In this document: positions 43,839 through 53,034 of the stretch, piece after piece
Layout of the letters: the number at the start of each line of letters is the position of its first letter
How positions within the stretch are numbered: position 1 is the stretch's first letter
Assembly: GCA_020632715.1 (NCBI GenBank)
Contig: JACKFA010000010.1
Location: forward strand, 332,081-396,080
Origin: Deltaproteobacteria bacterium
Lineage (GTDB): Bacteria > Myxococcota_A > UBA9042 > PHBI01
Reading direction: 5' to 3'
DNA: 64,000 bases
The notes under the pieces: generated by a model
Told to the model about the DNA's origin: nothing
Database searches by the model: none
What the model saw: the letters and a program-made list of their open reading frames with translations, nothing else
Translations under genes and position numbers: made by a program

Positions 43839-45008
43839 ATGACGCGCCTCCCCAAGGCCTCGCTGATCGCGCTCCTGATCGTGGCGGGCGGCCCGTCGCC
43901 GGCGCTCGGCGCGCGCGGGAAGAAGGGCGCCGAGGCGGTCGATCACCTCGCGCTCGCCGCGCTCCTCGTGCGCGACGGTCACCCGGACCGCGCCGAGGTC
44001 GAGCTCGCGCAGGTGCCGCTCGACGACCCGGCGACCGACCTGAAGCTCGTCTGGCGCCTGCGGGGCTTCATCGCGCTCGACCGGCAGGCGTGGCGCGAGG
44101 CCGCCGAGGCGCTCGAGCAGGCGGTCCTCGCGGGCGACGCCGACCCCGTGCTCGCCGTGTTCATCGCGCAGTCGCGCCACCAGCTCGGCGAGTGGGAGGC
44201 GGCGCTCACGTGGCTCGCGAAGGTGCCGCCGGAGAGTCGGGAGGCGCTCCCGCGGCTCGCGCTCCTCGAGGCGGACGCGCTCCTCCAGCTCGGGCGCACG
44301 GAGGAGGCGTACGCGGTGCTCGCGGCCGCGGAGGCAGCGCACCCCGATCTCCTCGACGCCTCGCGGCGCAAGATCCGGCTCCTCGTCGACCTGGGGCTCT
44401 ATCGGGAGGCCGCCGAGGCCGGCCGCGCCTTCCTCGACGCCCCCGGCGTCGCCGTCGAGGACCACCTCGCGGTGTCGCGGGCGCTCGTCGAGAGCGGGGC
44501 CGCCGGCGAGGCGGTCGCGCTGCTCGAGATCGCCCGCCTCCGCTACCCGGACGATCCCCGCGTGACCGCGCAGCTCGCGTACGCGACGCTCCAGGCGGGC
44601 CGGCCGCTCGCCGCCGCCGCGCTCTTCGAGCGGGCGTCCTACGCGGACCCGGCGCGGGCGCTCGACGCGGCCGAGCTCTTCCGGCAGGGCGGGGCGCTCG
44701 GGCGCGCGCTCGCGGCGAACGCGCGGGTGCTGGACCAGACCGCCAAGGTGCGACAGCGCCTCGGGCTCCTCATCGAGCTCGGGCGCTTCGAGGAGGCCGC
44801 GGCGCTCGAGCCGCGCGTCGTCCGCCTCGGCCTCGGCCGCGAGGACGCCGTGGGCTACGCCGTCGCCTACGCCTTCTTCCGGACGGCGCGCTACGACGAC
44901 GCCGAGCGCTGGCTCCGCGGGCTCTCCGACGCCGACCTCTTCGAGAAGGCCGCCGAGCTCCGGCGCGCGATGGCCGCGTGCCGCTCCGGCGAGACGAGGT
45001 GCGACTGA
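43839..45008 (+). CDS. TPR-repeat exported protein of the TonB operon
   Basis: 389 residues, ATG at 43839 (or the GTG three bases earlier; GAGGAG precedes both). A signal peptide (LIALLIVAGGPSPALGA) is followed by consecutive TPR-like helix pairs, recognisable from ALLVRDGHPDRAEVELAQVP to AVAYAFFRTARYDDAERWLRG. Such TPR proteins end TtpC-type TonB operons and scaffold the complex in the periplasm. The next gene starts 1 nt later. Confidence 0.82.
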   Translation: MTRLPKASLIALLIVAGGPSPALGARGKKGAEAVDHLALAALLVRDGHPDRAEVELAQVPLDDPATDLKLVWRLRGFIALDRQAWREAAEALEQAVLAGDADPVLAVFIAQSRHQLGEWEAALTWLAKVPPESREALPRLALLEADALLQLGRTEEAYAVLAAAEAAHPDLLDASRRKIRLLVDLGLYREAAEAGRAFLDAPGVAVEDHLAVSRALVESGAAGEAVALLEIARLRYPDDPRVTAQLAYATLQAGRPLAAAALFERASYADPARALDAAELFRQGGALGRALAANARVLDQTAKVRQRLGLLIELGRFEEAAALEPRVVRLGLGREDAVGYAVAYAFFRTARYDDAERWLRGLSDADLFEKAAELRRAMAACRSGETRCD

Positions 45009-45009
45009 T

Positions 45010-48000
45010 ATGCCGCCGGTGTTTCGCAGGATCCCGCCAGGTGGCGCGCATGGGCCGGTCAGCCTAACTCCCCGGGGGGAGTGGGGGTGGGGGTGGGGGC
45101 GAGGCGCGGGGCTGGGCTGGAGGTGGGGCGTCGCGCTCGCGGTGGCGGCGGCCGTCGCCGCGCTGCTCGCGCTCACGGCCACCGCGCGCGCGGCCGCGCC
45201 CACCACCCGCGAAGGCCGCGTCCGCGGCGTGGTCCTCGCGCCCGGCATGGGCGGGGCGGTCGCGGGCGCTGAGGTCGCGGTCGTCGGCGGGCCGCGATGC
45301 AGCACGAACCGCTACGGCGGCTTCGAGCTCACCCTGCCGGCGGGCGACGTCGTGCTGCTCGTGACGACCCCGGGCGGCGCCGCGTCGCCGGCGCCAGCCG
45401 TGCCGGTCGTCGCGGGCACGACGACCGAGGTCATCGTCACGCTCCCCGCCGACGGCGGGCCGCCGACGGTCGCCATCGAGAGCGCGCGCCCGGAGGACGC
45501 GGCGCGCGCGGCGGGCGAGGGCCCGAGCGACGCCGCGACGACGGACGCGCCCCCGGGGCGCCTCGTGGGCGAGGTGATCGACGCCGAGCGCGGCCGCGCC
45601 GTCGCCTCCGCGCGGGTCTACGTCCGCGGGAGCGGCGTCGACGCGGTGAGCGACGCGGCGGGGCGCTTCGCGCTCGAGCTCCCGCCGGGCGAGCACGACA
45701 TCACGCTCGTCCACCCGCGCTACGCGGCGAAGACGGTGCGCGGCCTCGTGGTGCCGGCGGGCGGCGAGGTCGCGACGCGTGTGACGCTCGACCCTGCGTC
45801 GATCGAGCTCGCGGGCTTCACGGTGAGCGCGCCGCGCCTCGTCGGCAGCACGCTCGCGGCGCTCGGGGAGCGGCGCGCGTCGGCTGCAGTCGCGGAGATC
45901 ATCGGCGCCGAGCAGATGCGGCGCGCGGGCGACTCGGACGCCGCCGGCGCGCTCAAGCGCGCGACGGGCGTGACCGTCCAGGACGGCCGCTTCGTCTACA
46001 TCCGCGGGCTCGGGCCGCGCTACACGGGGACCCTGCTCAACGGCTCGGAGCTCCCGAGCCCGGAGCCGGACCGGCGCGTCGTGCCGCTCGACATGTTCCC
46101 GGCGGGGCTCCTCGAGAGCGTCTCGATCCAGAAGACCTACAGCGCGGAGCTCCCGGGCGGCTTCGGCGGCGGGATGGTGAAGATCCGGACGCGCCCCTTC
46201 CCGGGCGAGCTCGAGGCGAGCGTCAGCCTGTCGGGGTCGGCGCGCACGCGCACGACGTTCCTCGAGGGGCCGATGAGCGCGGGCGGTGCGTGGGACTGGC
46301 TCGGCGTCGACGGCGGCGCGCGGGCGCTCCCGGACAGCGTGCAGGCGGCGTCGTCGCGGGCGCCGCTCCTCGAGACGGACATGTTCTCGTCGAACGGCTA
46401 CACCGCGGCCGAGCTCGAGCGCTTCGGCGAGGCGATGCAGCCGCGCGGCGGCTGGGCGGCGAAGCGGCGCGTCGTCCCGCCGGGCGTGGGCCTCGGCGGC
46501 GACCTCGGCGACAGCGTCGACTTCGACGGCGGCCGCTTCGGCTTCCTCGCGGCGCTCGGCTACGACAGCGACTGGCAGCACGAGCGCTACAACGAGAAGT
46601 TCTGCGACCGCTCGGGCTGTAACGCGAGCTACGACTTCGAGCAGCTCGAGATGCGCGTGACGACGTCGGGGATCCTGAGCCTCGGGCTCGATCTGGGCGA
46701 CGCCCACGAGCTCCGCTGGACGACGTTCGTGAACCACATCGGCTCCGACGAGGTCCGCGGCTACGAGGGCTACAACGACGACGTGCAGACCGACGTCCGC
46801 GTCGACCGGCAGCGCTTCGTGGAGCAGACGCTGCTCTTCGACCAGCTCCGTGGGAAGCACGTCCTCGCGGGCGTCGCGCCGGCCGGCGACGCCGTGCTCG
46901 AGTGGCGCTACGCGCTGTCGACGGCGTGGCGCTCGGAGCCGGACCGCCGCCAGACGCGCTACGACTACGACCCGGGCCTCGACGCGTGGCTCCTGGCCGA
47001 CCGGCCCGACGGGAACTCGCGCGTGAGCTCGAACCTCTCGGACGTGGCGCACGACGTCGGCGTCGACACGAGCTGGCCGCTCGTCGCGGGCGAGGACGGC
47101 GAGGAGGACGCGCTCGCCATCACGCTCAAGGCGGGCGCGGCGTTCGCGTACAAGGATCGCGAGGTCGACACGCGGCGCTACCGGATGTCGCACAAGGGCG
47201 CGCTCGCGACGGACGCGGCGATCCTCGCGCGCTCGCCGGACGCCATCTTCGTGCCCGAGAACATCGGCGTCGACGGCTTCCAGCTCGCGGAGGTCACGCT
47301 CCCGACGGACAACTACACCGGCACGCAGACGGTCGTCGGCGTGTACGCCCTCGGCGAGCTCGCGCTCGGGGAGCGGCTCACGGTGCAGGCGGGGGCGCGC
47401 GTCGAGGCGTCGAGCCAGCGCCTGTCGACGTTCGAGCCGTTCAACCCGGACGGGGCGCCGCTCGGTGCGGACCTCTCGACGCTCGACGTGCTGCCGTCGC
47501 TGAACGCGAGCTGGCAGGTCGCGGAGGGCCACGCGCTCAGGCTCGGCGTGGCGCGGACGGTCACGCGCCCGGACTTCCGCGAGCTCTCGCCGGCGACGTT
47601 CAACGACGTGACCGGCGGGAAGCAGAGCTTCGGCAACCCGGACCTCGACCGGACGCTCATCACGCACGTGGACGCGCGCTGGGACTGGTACCCGTCGGAC
47701 GGGGAGCTCATCAGCGTGGGCGCGTTCTGGAAGCGCTTCGAGGACCCGATCGAGCAGGTGCTCATCCCGAGCGCGCAGCTCTCGCAGAGCTGGGACAACG
47801 TGCCCGAGGCGAACAACCTCGGGCTCGAGCTCGAGGTGCGGCTCGGGCTCGGCTTCCTCGGGGACGTCTTCGAGGACCTCGAGCTCGCCGGGAACTTCGC
47901 CTGGATCCACTCGCGCGTGTCGCTCGCGGGGCTCGATACCATCCAGACGAGCAAGGACCGCGCGCTCGAGGGGCAGGCGCCCTACGTCGTGAACCTCGAG

Positions 48001-48300
48001 CTCGCGTACGACGACGAGGAGAGCGGGACGAGCGCGGCGCTCCTCTACAACACGACGGGGGCGTACATCACGGAGGTCGGGGCGCAGGGGCGCGGTGAGG
48101 AGGTGCAGGCGCCACGGCACGTGATCGACCTCGTGTTCGGGCAGAAGCTCGGTGAGGGGTGGTCGTTCAAGGTGAAGGCGCGGAACCTGCTCGACAGCCC
48201 GAGCGTCCGCCGGATCCCGGACTGGGAGGGCGGCGGGCTCGACGTGAAGCGCGTGTCGCTCGGGCGGGAGCTGTCGGTCGGGATCTCGAAGAAGTGGTGA
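45010..48300 (+). CDS. TonB-dependent outer-membrane receptor
   Basis: 1096 residues. N-terminal region has a basic/Trp-Gly start followed by signal segment GVALAVAAAVAALLAL. Two CarboxypepD_reg-like repeats follow (EGRVRGVVLAPG... and GRLVGEVIDAERGRAVASARVYV), then the TonB plug (GDSDAAGALKRATGVTV, FVYIRGLGPRYTGTLLNG, SIQKTYSAELPGGFGGGMVKI) and a beta-barrel ending in RELSVGISKKW, an aromatic terminal residue typical of outer-membrane barrels. It would take up a large substrate using TonB energy; ligand unknown. The real start is uncertain because of the unusual first 38 residues. Part of the TonB operon. Confidence 0.93.
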   Translation: MPPVFRRIPPGGAHGPVSLTPRGEWGWGWGRGAGLGWRWGVALAVAAAVAALLALTATARAAAPTTREGRVRGVVLAPGMGGAVAGAEVAVVGGPRCSTNRYGGFELTLPAGDVVLLVTTPGGAASPAPAVPVVAGTTTEVIVTLPADGGPPTVAIESARPEDAARAAGEGPSDAATTDAPPGRLVGEVIDAERGRAVASARVYVRGSGVDAVSDAAGRFALELPPGEHDITLVHPRYAAKTVRGLVVPAGGEVATRVTLDPASIELAGFTVSAPRLVGSTLAALGERRASAAVAEIIGAEQMRRAGDSDAAGALKRATGVTVQDGRFVYIRGLGPRYTGTLLNGSELPSPEPDRRVVPLDMFPAGLLESVSIQKTYSAELPGGFGGGMVKIRTRPFPGELEASVSLSGSARTRTTFLEGPMSAGGAWDWLGVDGGARALPDSVQAASSRAPLLETDMFSSNGYTAAELERFGEAMQPRGGWAAKRRVVPPGVGLGGDLGDSVDFDGGRFGFLAALGYDSDWQHERYNEKFCDRSGCNASYDFEQLEMRVTTSGILSLGLDLGDAHELRWTTFVNHIGSDEVRGYEGYNDDVQTDVRVDRQRFVEQTLLFDQLRGKHVLAGVAPAGDAVLEWRYALSTAWRSEPDRRQTRYDYDPGLDAWLLADRPDGNSRVSSNLSDVAHDVGVDTSWPLVAGEDGEEDALAITLKAGAAFAYKDREVDTRRYRMSHKGALATDAAILARSPDAIFVPENIGVDGFQLAEVTLPTDNYTGTQTVVGVYALGELALGERLTVQAGARVEASSQRLSTFEPFNPDGAPLGADLSTLDVLPSLNASWQVAEGHALRLGVARTVTRPDFRELSPATFNDVTGGKQSFGNPDLDRTLITHVDARWDWYPSDGELISVGAFWKRFEDPIEQVLIPSAQLSQSWDNVPEANNLGLELEVRLGLGFLGDVFEDLELAGNFAWIHSRVSLAGLDTIQTSKDRALEGQAPYVVNLELAYDDEESGTSAALLYNTTGAYITEVGAQGRGEEVQAPRHVIDLVFGQKLGEGWSFKVKARNLLDSPSVRRIPDWEGGGLDVKRVSLGRELSVGISKKW
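45057..45069. repeat. Variant of the recurring 13-mer near the receptor start
   Basis: GGTCAGCCTAACT, 12 of 13 bases equal to the exact copies. It lies about 47 nt after the annotated receptor start, so if the motif is an intergenic signal then the receptor start may lie downstream. Confidence 0.3.
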
Positions 48301-48398
48301 ACGGCGTTCACGCGCGCCAGGGGCGTCGCCGGCCGGACCTGTAGAGCGAACCAGGCTCCGGCTGGACAACCGACCGCGGCGCGCTTCACGCTCGGCGC

Positions 48399-48749
48399 AT
48401 GCGACCTCTCCTCGTGCTCCTCGCCCTCTCCGCCCTCGCCGCCGCCTGCGCGGACGCGGCCTGCCCGACCGTCGCCGACCGCTGCGGCGCCGACTGCCGC
48501 GAGCTCCGCGCGCTGCCCGTCGTCGAGGCCGGCGCCTGCACGGGGAGCCTGCTGACGGAGGTCGTCGCGTGCGCGGACGAGCTCCCGGAGGTCGAGGTCG
48601 AGCTGCTCGGCGGATGTCTCCGCCGCCCCGACGGCGCCCTCTTCCGCACGACGTCGATCACGTGGGAGGCGGTCCTCCTCGACCTCGGCGGCTGGACGAC
48701 GTGCTCGCGCGAGGAGAGCAGCGCCTTCGCGGCCTGCGTCCCGCGCTGA
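48399..48749 (+). CDS. Small Cys-rich lipoprotein
   Basis: Not recognised. 116 residues, signal peptide LLVLLALSALAAAC with lipobox Cys17, then about nine further Cys (for example TVADRCGADCREL, GGCLRRPDG, TTCSREES, AACVPR). The Cys number suggests disulfides in the periplasm or outside. Follows the receptor gene by 98 nt. Confidence 0.65.
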   Translation: MRPLLVLLALSALAAACADAACPTVADRCGADCRELRALPVVEAGACTGSLLTEVVACADELPEVEVELLGGCLRRPDGALFRTTSITWEAVLLDLGGWTTCSREESSAFAACVPR

Positions 48750-48827
48750 CGTCCGCTCTGCGCGCGGGCCTCGCGCGTGGCGCGCATTTTCCGGGGCGGG
48801 TTCCCGGCGCGCTTTGCGTGTCGGTTC

Positions 48828-50879
48828 ATGAGCCCGCAACTCGCCGCCGGAGCCGCCGCCATGACGATGCAGAACATCGCGCACGTGCTGAGAGCCACGC
48901 CGCCCGCCCTCCATGACGTCGACCAGCAGGGCGCGCGCGGGCCTCGCGTGGGCCAGGGCGTCGGCTTCGAGGAGGGCGAGGCGGCGCTCCGGCCGCCGCC
49001 GACCGCGCGCGAGCAGCGCCGCGAGCGGAACCTCGACCGCACGGGCGCCCAGCTCGGCGCGGGCGTGGACGGCGCCGAGGTCGCGGTCCAGCAGGCGCTC
49101 CGTCTCGGGCTCCCGGTGGACGCCGTCGCCGCCGACCGCGTGACGATGTCGCACTACCTGCGGCGCTACCAGCACGACCTCCCGAACACGGTCTTCGCGC
49201 TGCGGGCCGCGCACGGCTACGACCTCGCGGAGGCGAACCTCCTCCGCGCCATCCTCTCGCACGCGGGCGCCGCCGCGCAGCCGCTCATCACGGCGCTCGG
49301 CACGCTGCCGGAGCGGGAGCAGCTCTACAGCTGGCGCCACCTCATCCGCCCTGGCTTCACGGCGGAGGTCTTCCGCGCGCTCTTGCCGCACGCGGCCGAG
49401 CCATGGCTCGCGCCGCTGCTCGACGGCGTGCACGACGCGGGCCTCCTGCACGTCGCGGGGCTCCTCGCCGCGGGCGACGTCACGGGCGCGGAGCTCTGGG
49501 TCGGGAAGGCCGCGCCGCTCCACTACGAGCCGGCGCTCGTCGAGAAGGTGGACGCGCTCGCGGACACGCGGGCGGGCGACCAGGTGGCGCAGGAGACGAA
49601 GCAGCTCGAGGCCGAGCGCGACGTCGAGGCGGAGGCGCAGGGGCAGGCCGCGTACAACGGCGAGAAGCGCGCGAAGAGGAAGGGCGCGCGTCGGAGCGCC
49701 GCGGAGAGCGAGGTCCGCGAGGACTACGCGAAGCGGATCGAGGCGTCGGCGGCGTCGAAGGGCACGAAGGCGGAGGCGGCGCGCGGGCAGCTCACGACGT
49801 TCCTCGGGGCGGACGCGAGCCCGGCGCGGCAGAAGGCGGCGGAGCTCGCGCGTGGCGACGTGGCGACCGCGCAGCTCCTCGTGCCGCTGCTCTCGCCGAC
49901 GGACGCGCCGGCGACGCGCGAGGCGCTCGCGCGGCAGGCGCTCGGCGGGGGCTCGCTGAGCGAGCATCTGCGCGTCGCGGCGGACCTCGCGGCGCTGCTC
50001 GGGCCGGACGTGGCGCGGGCGTCGGCGGTCCTCGAGCACGTCATGCGGCACCCGGGGTCGCAGGCGCACCTCGGCTGGCTCGTGAAGCGGGCGCTCGCGC
50101 AGCCGGGCGCGCCGGAGGCCGTGGCGGACCTCGAGATGATCGGCGGCTACCCGGTGAGCGCGCTCGGGGGGCTCGCGACCGCGCTCGACGCGGGTCTGCC
50201 GTCGAAGAAGCTCGGCGCCATCGCGGGGCACCTGTCGTCGCCGATCGGGAGCTGGCTCGCGACGCAGGCGGCGAGCGAGTCGGTCGAGGTGTTGAAGCAG
50301 GTGTCCTACTTCCTGAACGACTGCCCGAAGGGCGCGGCGGCGCTGCAGGACGCGTTCACGTCGCTCACGGGGGACCACGTCGCGCTGATGCGGGCGCTCC
50401 GGAGCGCGTCGGGCAAGCCGGCGCTCATCGCGTCGGTGCTCGTCGAGGCGAAGGCGCGCGAGGCGACGGTGAGCTACTTCGCGGTGGTGCTGTCGGGGCA
50501 GTCGTCGACGAAGCCGGATCAGGTGGGGGCGAAGCTCGCGAACGCGCACACCGCGGCGGAGATGCTGCTGACGGCGCGGCTCAAGGACGGGGCGGCGCTC
50601 CACTGCGCGGTCGACACGCACTACTACGGCGGCGACAAGCACAAGGGCGGGTCGCAGCAGACGGGGATCTTCACGACGGGCGGGCTCCAGGTCGGCGGCC
50701 AGGTCATCGAGGTGCACAACCACTACCGCTCGAACAAGGTGGACACGATGACCTCGCTCCACCTCTACGTGGGCGGGTCGAAGGGGCCCGAGCTGATGGC
50801 GAGCTCGGAGATCGGCAAGGCGTGTGTGGACGCGTACTTCGCGGCGAACGGGCGGCATCGCTTCAAGGCGGAGCGCTAA
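48828..50879 (+). CDS. Large effector-like protein with N-terminal FEEGEA motif
   Basis: Not recognised. 683 residues from the ATG at 48828 (a GTG at 48777 also possible). No signal peptide. Residues 47-58 (GFEEGEAALRPP) match the short element FDAGDALRRPG in the protein at 61126-62583. The middle has long Leu/Ala helices, a Lys/Arg/Glu-rich stretch (about 255-310, EKRAKRKGARRSAAESE) and repeated LL helices that may form a solenoid. The last 100 residues contain HCAVDTHYYGGDKHKGG and VIEVHNHYRSNKVDTMTSLHLY, His/Asp-rich patches like a metal site. A contractile-injection (eCIS) or toxin cargo role is a guess from the shared N-terminus. A 145-bp palindrome follows directly. Confidence 0.5.
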   Translation: MSPQLAAGAAAMTMQNIAHVLRATPPALHDVDQQGARGPRVGQGVGFEEGEAALRPPPTAREQRRERNLDRTGAQLGAGVDGAEVAVQQALRLGLPVDAVAADRVTMSHYLRRYQHDLPNTVFALRAAHGYDLAEANLLRAILSHAGAAAQPLITALGTLPEREQLYSWRHLIRPGFTAEVFRALLPHAAEPWLAPLLDGVHDAGLLHVAGLLAAGDVTGAELWVGKAAPLHYEPALVEKVDALADTRAGDQVAQETKQLEAERDVEAEAQGQAAYNGEKRAKRKGARRSAAESEVREDYAKRIEASAASKGTKAEAARGQLTTFLGADASPARQKAAELARGDVATAQLLVPLLSPTDAPATREALARQALGGGSLSEHLRVAADLAALLGPDVARASAVLEHVMRHPGSQAHLGWLVKRALAQPGAPEAVADLEMIGGYPVSALGGLATALDAGLPSKKLGAIAGHLSSPIGSWLATQAASESVEVLKQVSYFLNDCPKGAAALQDAFTSLTGDHVALMRALRSASGKPALIASVLVEAKAREATVSYFAVVLSGQSSTKPDQVGAKLANAHTAAEMLLTARLKDGAALHCAVDTHYYGGDKHKGGSQQTGIFTTGGLQVGGQVIEVHNHYRSNKVDTMTSLHLYVGGSKGPELMASSEIGKACVDAYFAANGRHRFKAER

Positions 50880-50885
50880 CAGTTC

Positions 50886-51030
50886 TGCTGAAGAGCTCTC
50901 CCGTCGCCTGGCTTGCTCTTGTGGTTCCAGGCGGTTCCGCTCGTCGGTCACGTACCTCGAGTACGCTCCCTCCTCGCGTAAGCGCCTGGAACCACGACGC
51001 GGCGCCATGCTCGGTCCGAGTTCTTCAGCA
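50886..51030. repeat. 145-bp imperfect palindromic element
   Basis: Symmetric around position 50958. Inner perfect arms GTGGTTCCAGGCG (50921-50933) and CGCCTGGAACCAC (50983-50995); outer perfect arms TGCTGAAGA (50886-50894) and TCTTCAGCA (51022-51030); centre GTACCTCGAGTAC. The remaining flanks pair partly. It can fold into a long hairpin, perhaps a REP/MITE-like element or a transcription end of the upstream gene. No second copy seen here. Confidence 0.6.
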
Positions 51031-51137
51031 GCCTGGTAGGCGCGGCGCCGCGCGGCGGGCGCGTCTGGACTCGGCGCGCGGTTCGCGTCAGAGTCCGGCG
51101 CGTCGTCGTCGACCTCGCGCCGCTGGAGCCGTCCTGC

Positions 51138-51665
51138 GTGACCCCGCCTCGCCGCATCGCCGTCCTGTCGACCGCCAGCGCGTGCGGCAAGACGACGCTC
51201 GCGAGGGCGCTGTCGGCGAGGCTCGGCGCGCCGCACGTGGAGCTCGACGCGCTCGTGCACGGTCCGGGGTGGCGGGAGACGTCGGACGCGGATCTGCTGG
51301 CGGCGCTCGCGCCCGTCTTCGCCGCGCCGGCCTGGATCATCGACGGGAACTACCGCGGGAAGCTCGGTGACGCCGTGGTCTCGCGGGCGGACCTCGTGGT
51401 GTGGTTGGATCTGCCGCGGTGGGTGTGGCTCCCGCGGCTCATCCGGCGGACGCTCGGGCGGGCGGCGCGGCGCGAGGTGCTCTGGAACGGGAACCGCGAG
51501 TCGCTGCGGAACGCGTTCGTGGGGCGCGACTCGCTGGTCGCCTTCGCGCTCTCGAACGACCGGCGGCGGCAGGCGGAGTGGCCGGCGTGGCTCGCGCCGT
51601 TCGCGGTGAGGCGGCTCAGGTCGCCGCGGGAGGTGGCGGCGTTTCTGGCGGAGGTGGGGTCGTGA
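51138..51665 (+). CDS. Small P-loop kinase-like protein
   Basis: 175 residues from a GTG. It begins with a beta strand then STASACGKTTLARALS (11-26), a Walker A variant whose first Gly is Ser and with GKTT intact. It continues VELDALVHGPGW, then VVWLDLPRWVWLPRLIRRTLGR, WNGNRESLRNA. The layout is that of adenylate-kinase-like proteins often annotated 'topology modulation' or AAA-type. Substrate unknown. Overlaps the next gene by GTGA. Confidence 0.78.
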   Translation: MTPPRRIAVLSTASACGKTTLARALSARLGAPHVELDALVHGPGWRETSDADLLAALAPVFAAPAWIIDGNYRGKLGDAVVSRADLVVWLDLPRWVWLPRLIRRTLGRAARREVLWNGNRESLRNAFVGRDSLVAFALSNDRRRQAEWPAWLAPFAVRRLRSPREVAAFLAEVGS

Positions 51666-52129
51666 GCTACGAGATCGGGCGGCGCGTGGACGCGGCGTTG
51701 GCGCTGGCGGTGGTGCGCGAGCGGCGCTCGTGGTCGCACCTGGGGGCGGCGCTCGTGCCGCTGCTCGACCGCGTGTGGGGCGCGATCCGGGGCGGGCGGG
51801 TGCCGGGGAAGGACGGCGGGCGCAGCGTCTTCGTGTATCGCGACGGCGGGAAGGACGGCGTGACCGTGGAGATCGGCGCCGAGGTGGGTGGCGGGTTCAC
51901 GGTGACGGAGGACGGGGTGACGCCGGCGGAGACGCCGGGCGGGGACGTCGTGGCGACGGTGCACGTGGGGCCGTATCGGCGGCTCGGGGACGCGCACGAC
52001 GCGATCGTCTTGTGGGCGCGGCGCGAGGGTGTGGTGCTCGCCGACGTGTGCTGGGAGGTCTACGGCGATCACGACGAGGACGAGTCGCGGCTCGTGACGG
52101 AGGTGGTCTACGCGGTGGCGGCGCCCTGA
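51662..52129 (+). CDS. GyrI-like effector-binding protein
   Basis: 155 residues in an overlapping GTGA start. It has a compact two-fold fold: LGAALVPLLDRVWGAI, GGRSVFVYRDGGKDGVTVEIGAEV, then VVATVHVGPYRRLGDAHDAIVLWA and DVCWEVYGDHDEDESRLVTEVVY, the strand/helix order of GyrI-like (AraC effector-binding) small-molecule binding domains. Without a DNA-binding part, it would bind or sequester a ligand. Coupled to the kinase-like gene. Confidence 0.82.
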   Translation: MSYEIGRRVDAALALAVVRERRSWSHLGAALVPLLDRVWGAIRGGRVPGKDGGRSVFVYRDGGKDGVTVEIGAEVGGGFTVTEDGVTPAETPGGDVVATVHVGPYRRLGDAHDAIVLWARREGVVLADVCWEVYGDHDEDESRLVTEVVYAVAAP

Positions 52130-52131
52130 GG

Positions 52132-53034
52132 TCAGGCGCGCTCGCCCTCGACGCGGGCGACGAGGGCGGTGACGCGGTCGACGAGGTCGGGCCAGAAGGC
52201 GGCGGCGAGGTCGTGGCCGAGGCCGTCGACGAGGACGAGCTCGGCGCCGGGGATGGCGGTGGCGGTGGCGCGGCCGCCGCTCGGGTGGACCATCTGGTCG
52301 ACGGTGCCGTGGATGACGAGCGTTGGTACGGTGAGCGCCTGGAGTCGCGCGGTGCGGTCGCCGGTGGCGAGGGTGGCGACGCCTTGGCGGCCGGCGCCGT
52401 CGGGGTCGTGGGCGCGGTCGTATTGGCGGGCGAAGCGGTCGGCGGCGGCGGACTCGTCGAGGGTGTAGGGGCCGGTGCCGGCGCAGGTGCGCATGACGGC
52501 GAGGCCGCGGGCGACGACGTCGTCGCGGGTGATGGGGGGTGGGCCGAAGAAGGCGGCGATGGTGGCGGGGGAGGGCTGGCCGACGTCGGGGGCGCCGGTG
52601 GTGGCCATGAGGGAGGTGAGGGAGCGGACGCGGTCGGGGTGCTCGATGGCGAGGACCTGGGCGATGGCGCCGCCCATGGAGGCGCCGACGACGTGGGCGC
52701 TGTCGAGCCCGAGGGCGTCGAGGAGGCCGGCGGTGTCGGCGGCCATGTGGGAGAGGGTGTAGGAGGCGGAGGAGAGGTCGCCGCGGGCGGCGGCGAAGAT
52801 GTCGGGGGCGGGGGCGCCGGTGATGTGGGAGGAGAGGCCGACGTCGCGGTTGTCGAAGCGGATGACGTGGAGGCCGCGGGCGGCGAGGGCTTCGCAGAGC
52901 GGGTCAGGCCAGCCGATCATCTGGGCGGCGACGCCCATGACGAGGAGGACGGGGGGCGCGTCGGGGGGGCCGAAGCGCTCGTAGGCGACGCGGAGGTGGT
53001 CGGGGCCGACGTCCTCGGCGAGCTCGACGGCCAC
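52132..53034 (-). CDS. Alpha/beta hydrolase (methylesterase/RdmC-like)
   Basis: 300 residues, GTG start. Alpha/beta fold with VLLVMGVAAQMIGW, RFDNRDVGLSSH, nucleophile elbow VVGASMGGAIAQ (Ser near 118), acid in HGTVDQMVHP and His in GLGHDLAAA near the end. The RFDNRD phrase is typical of polyketide methylesterases of the RdmC type and their many relatives; substrate unknown. It begins immediately after the hemerythrin gene stop (TGA-GTG), so the two are co-transcribed. Confidence 0.86.
   Translation of the reverse strand: MAVELAEDVGPDHLRVAYERFGPPDAPPVLLVMGVAAQMIGWPDPLCEALAARGLHVIRFDNRDVGLSSHITGAPAPDIFAAARGDLSSASYTLSHMAADTAGLLDALGLDSAHVVGASMGGAIAQVLAIEHPDRVRSLTSLMATTGAPDVGQPSPATIAAFFGPPPITRDDVVARGLAVMRTCAGTGPYTLDESAAADRFARQYDRAHDPDGAGRQGVATLATGDRTARLQALTVPTLVIHGTVDQMVHPSGGRATATAIPGAELVLVDGLGHDLAAAFWPDLVDRVTALVARVEGERA

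Noticed and set aside
45064..48369. Minus-strand open frame of about 1100 codons opposite the TonB receptor
   Set aside because: Same GC-bias shadow; composition mirrors the receptor codons and no start signal or family match is visible.
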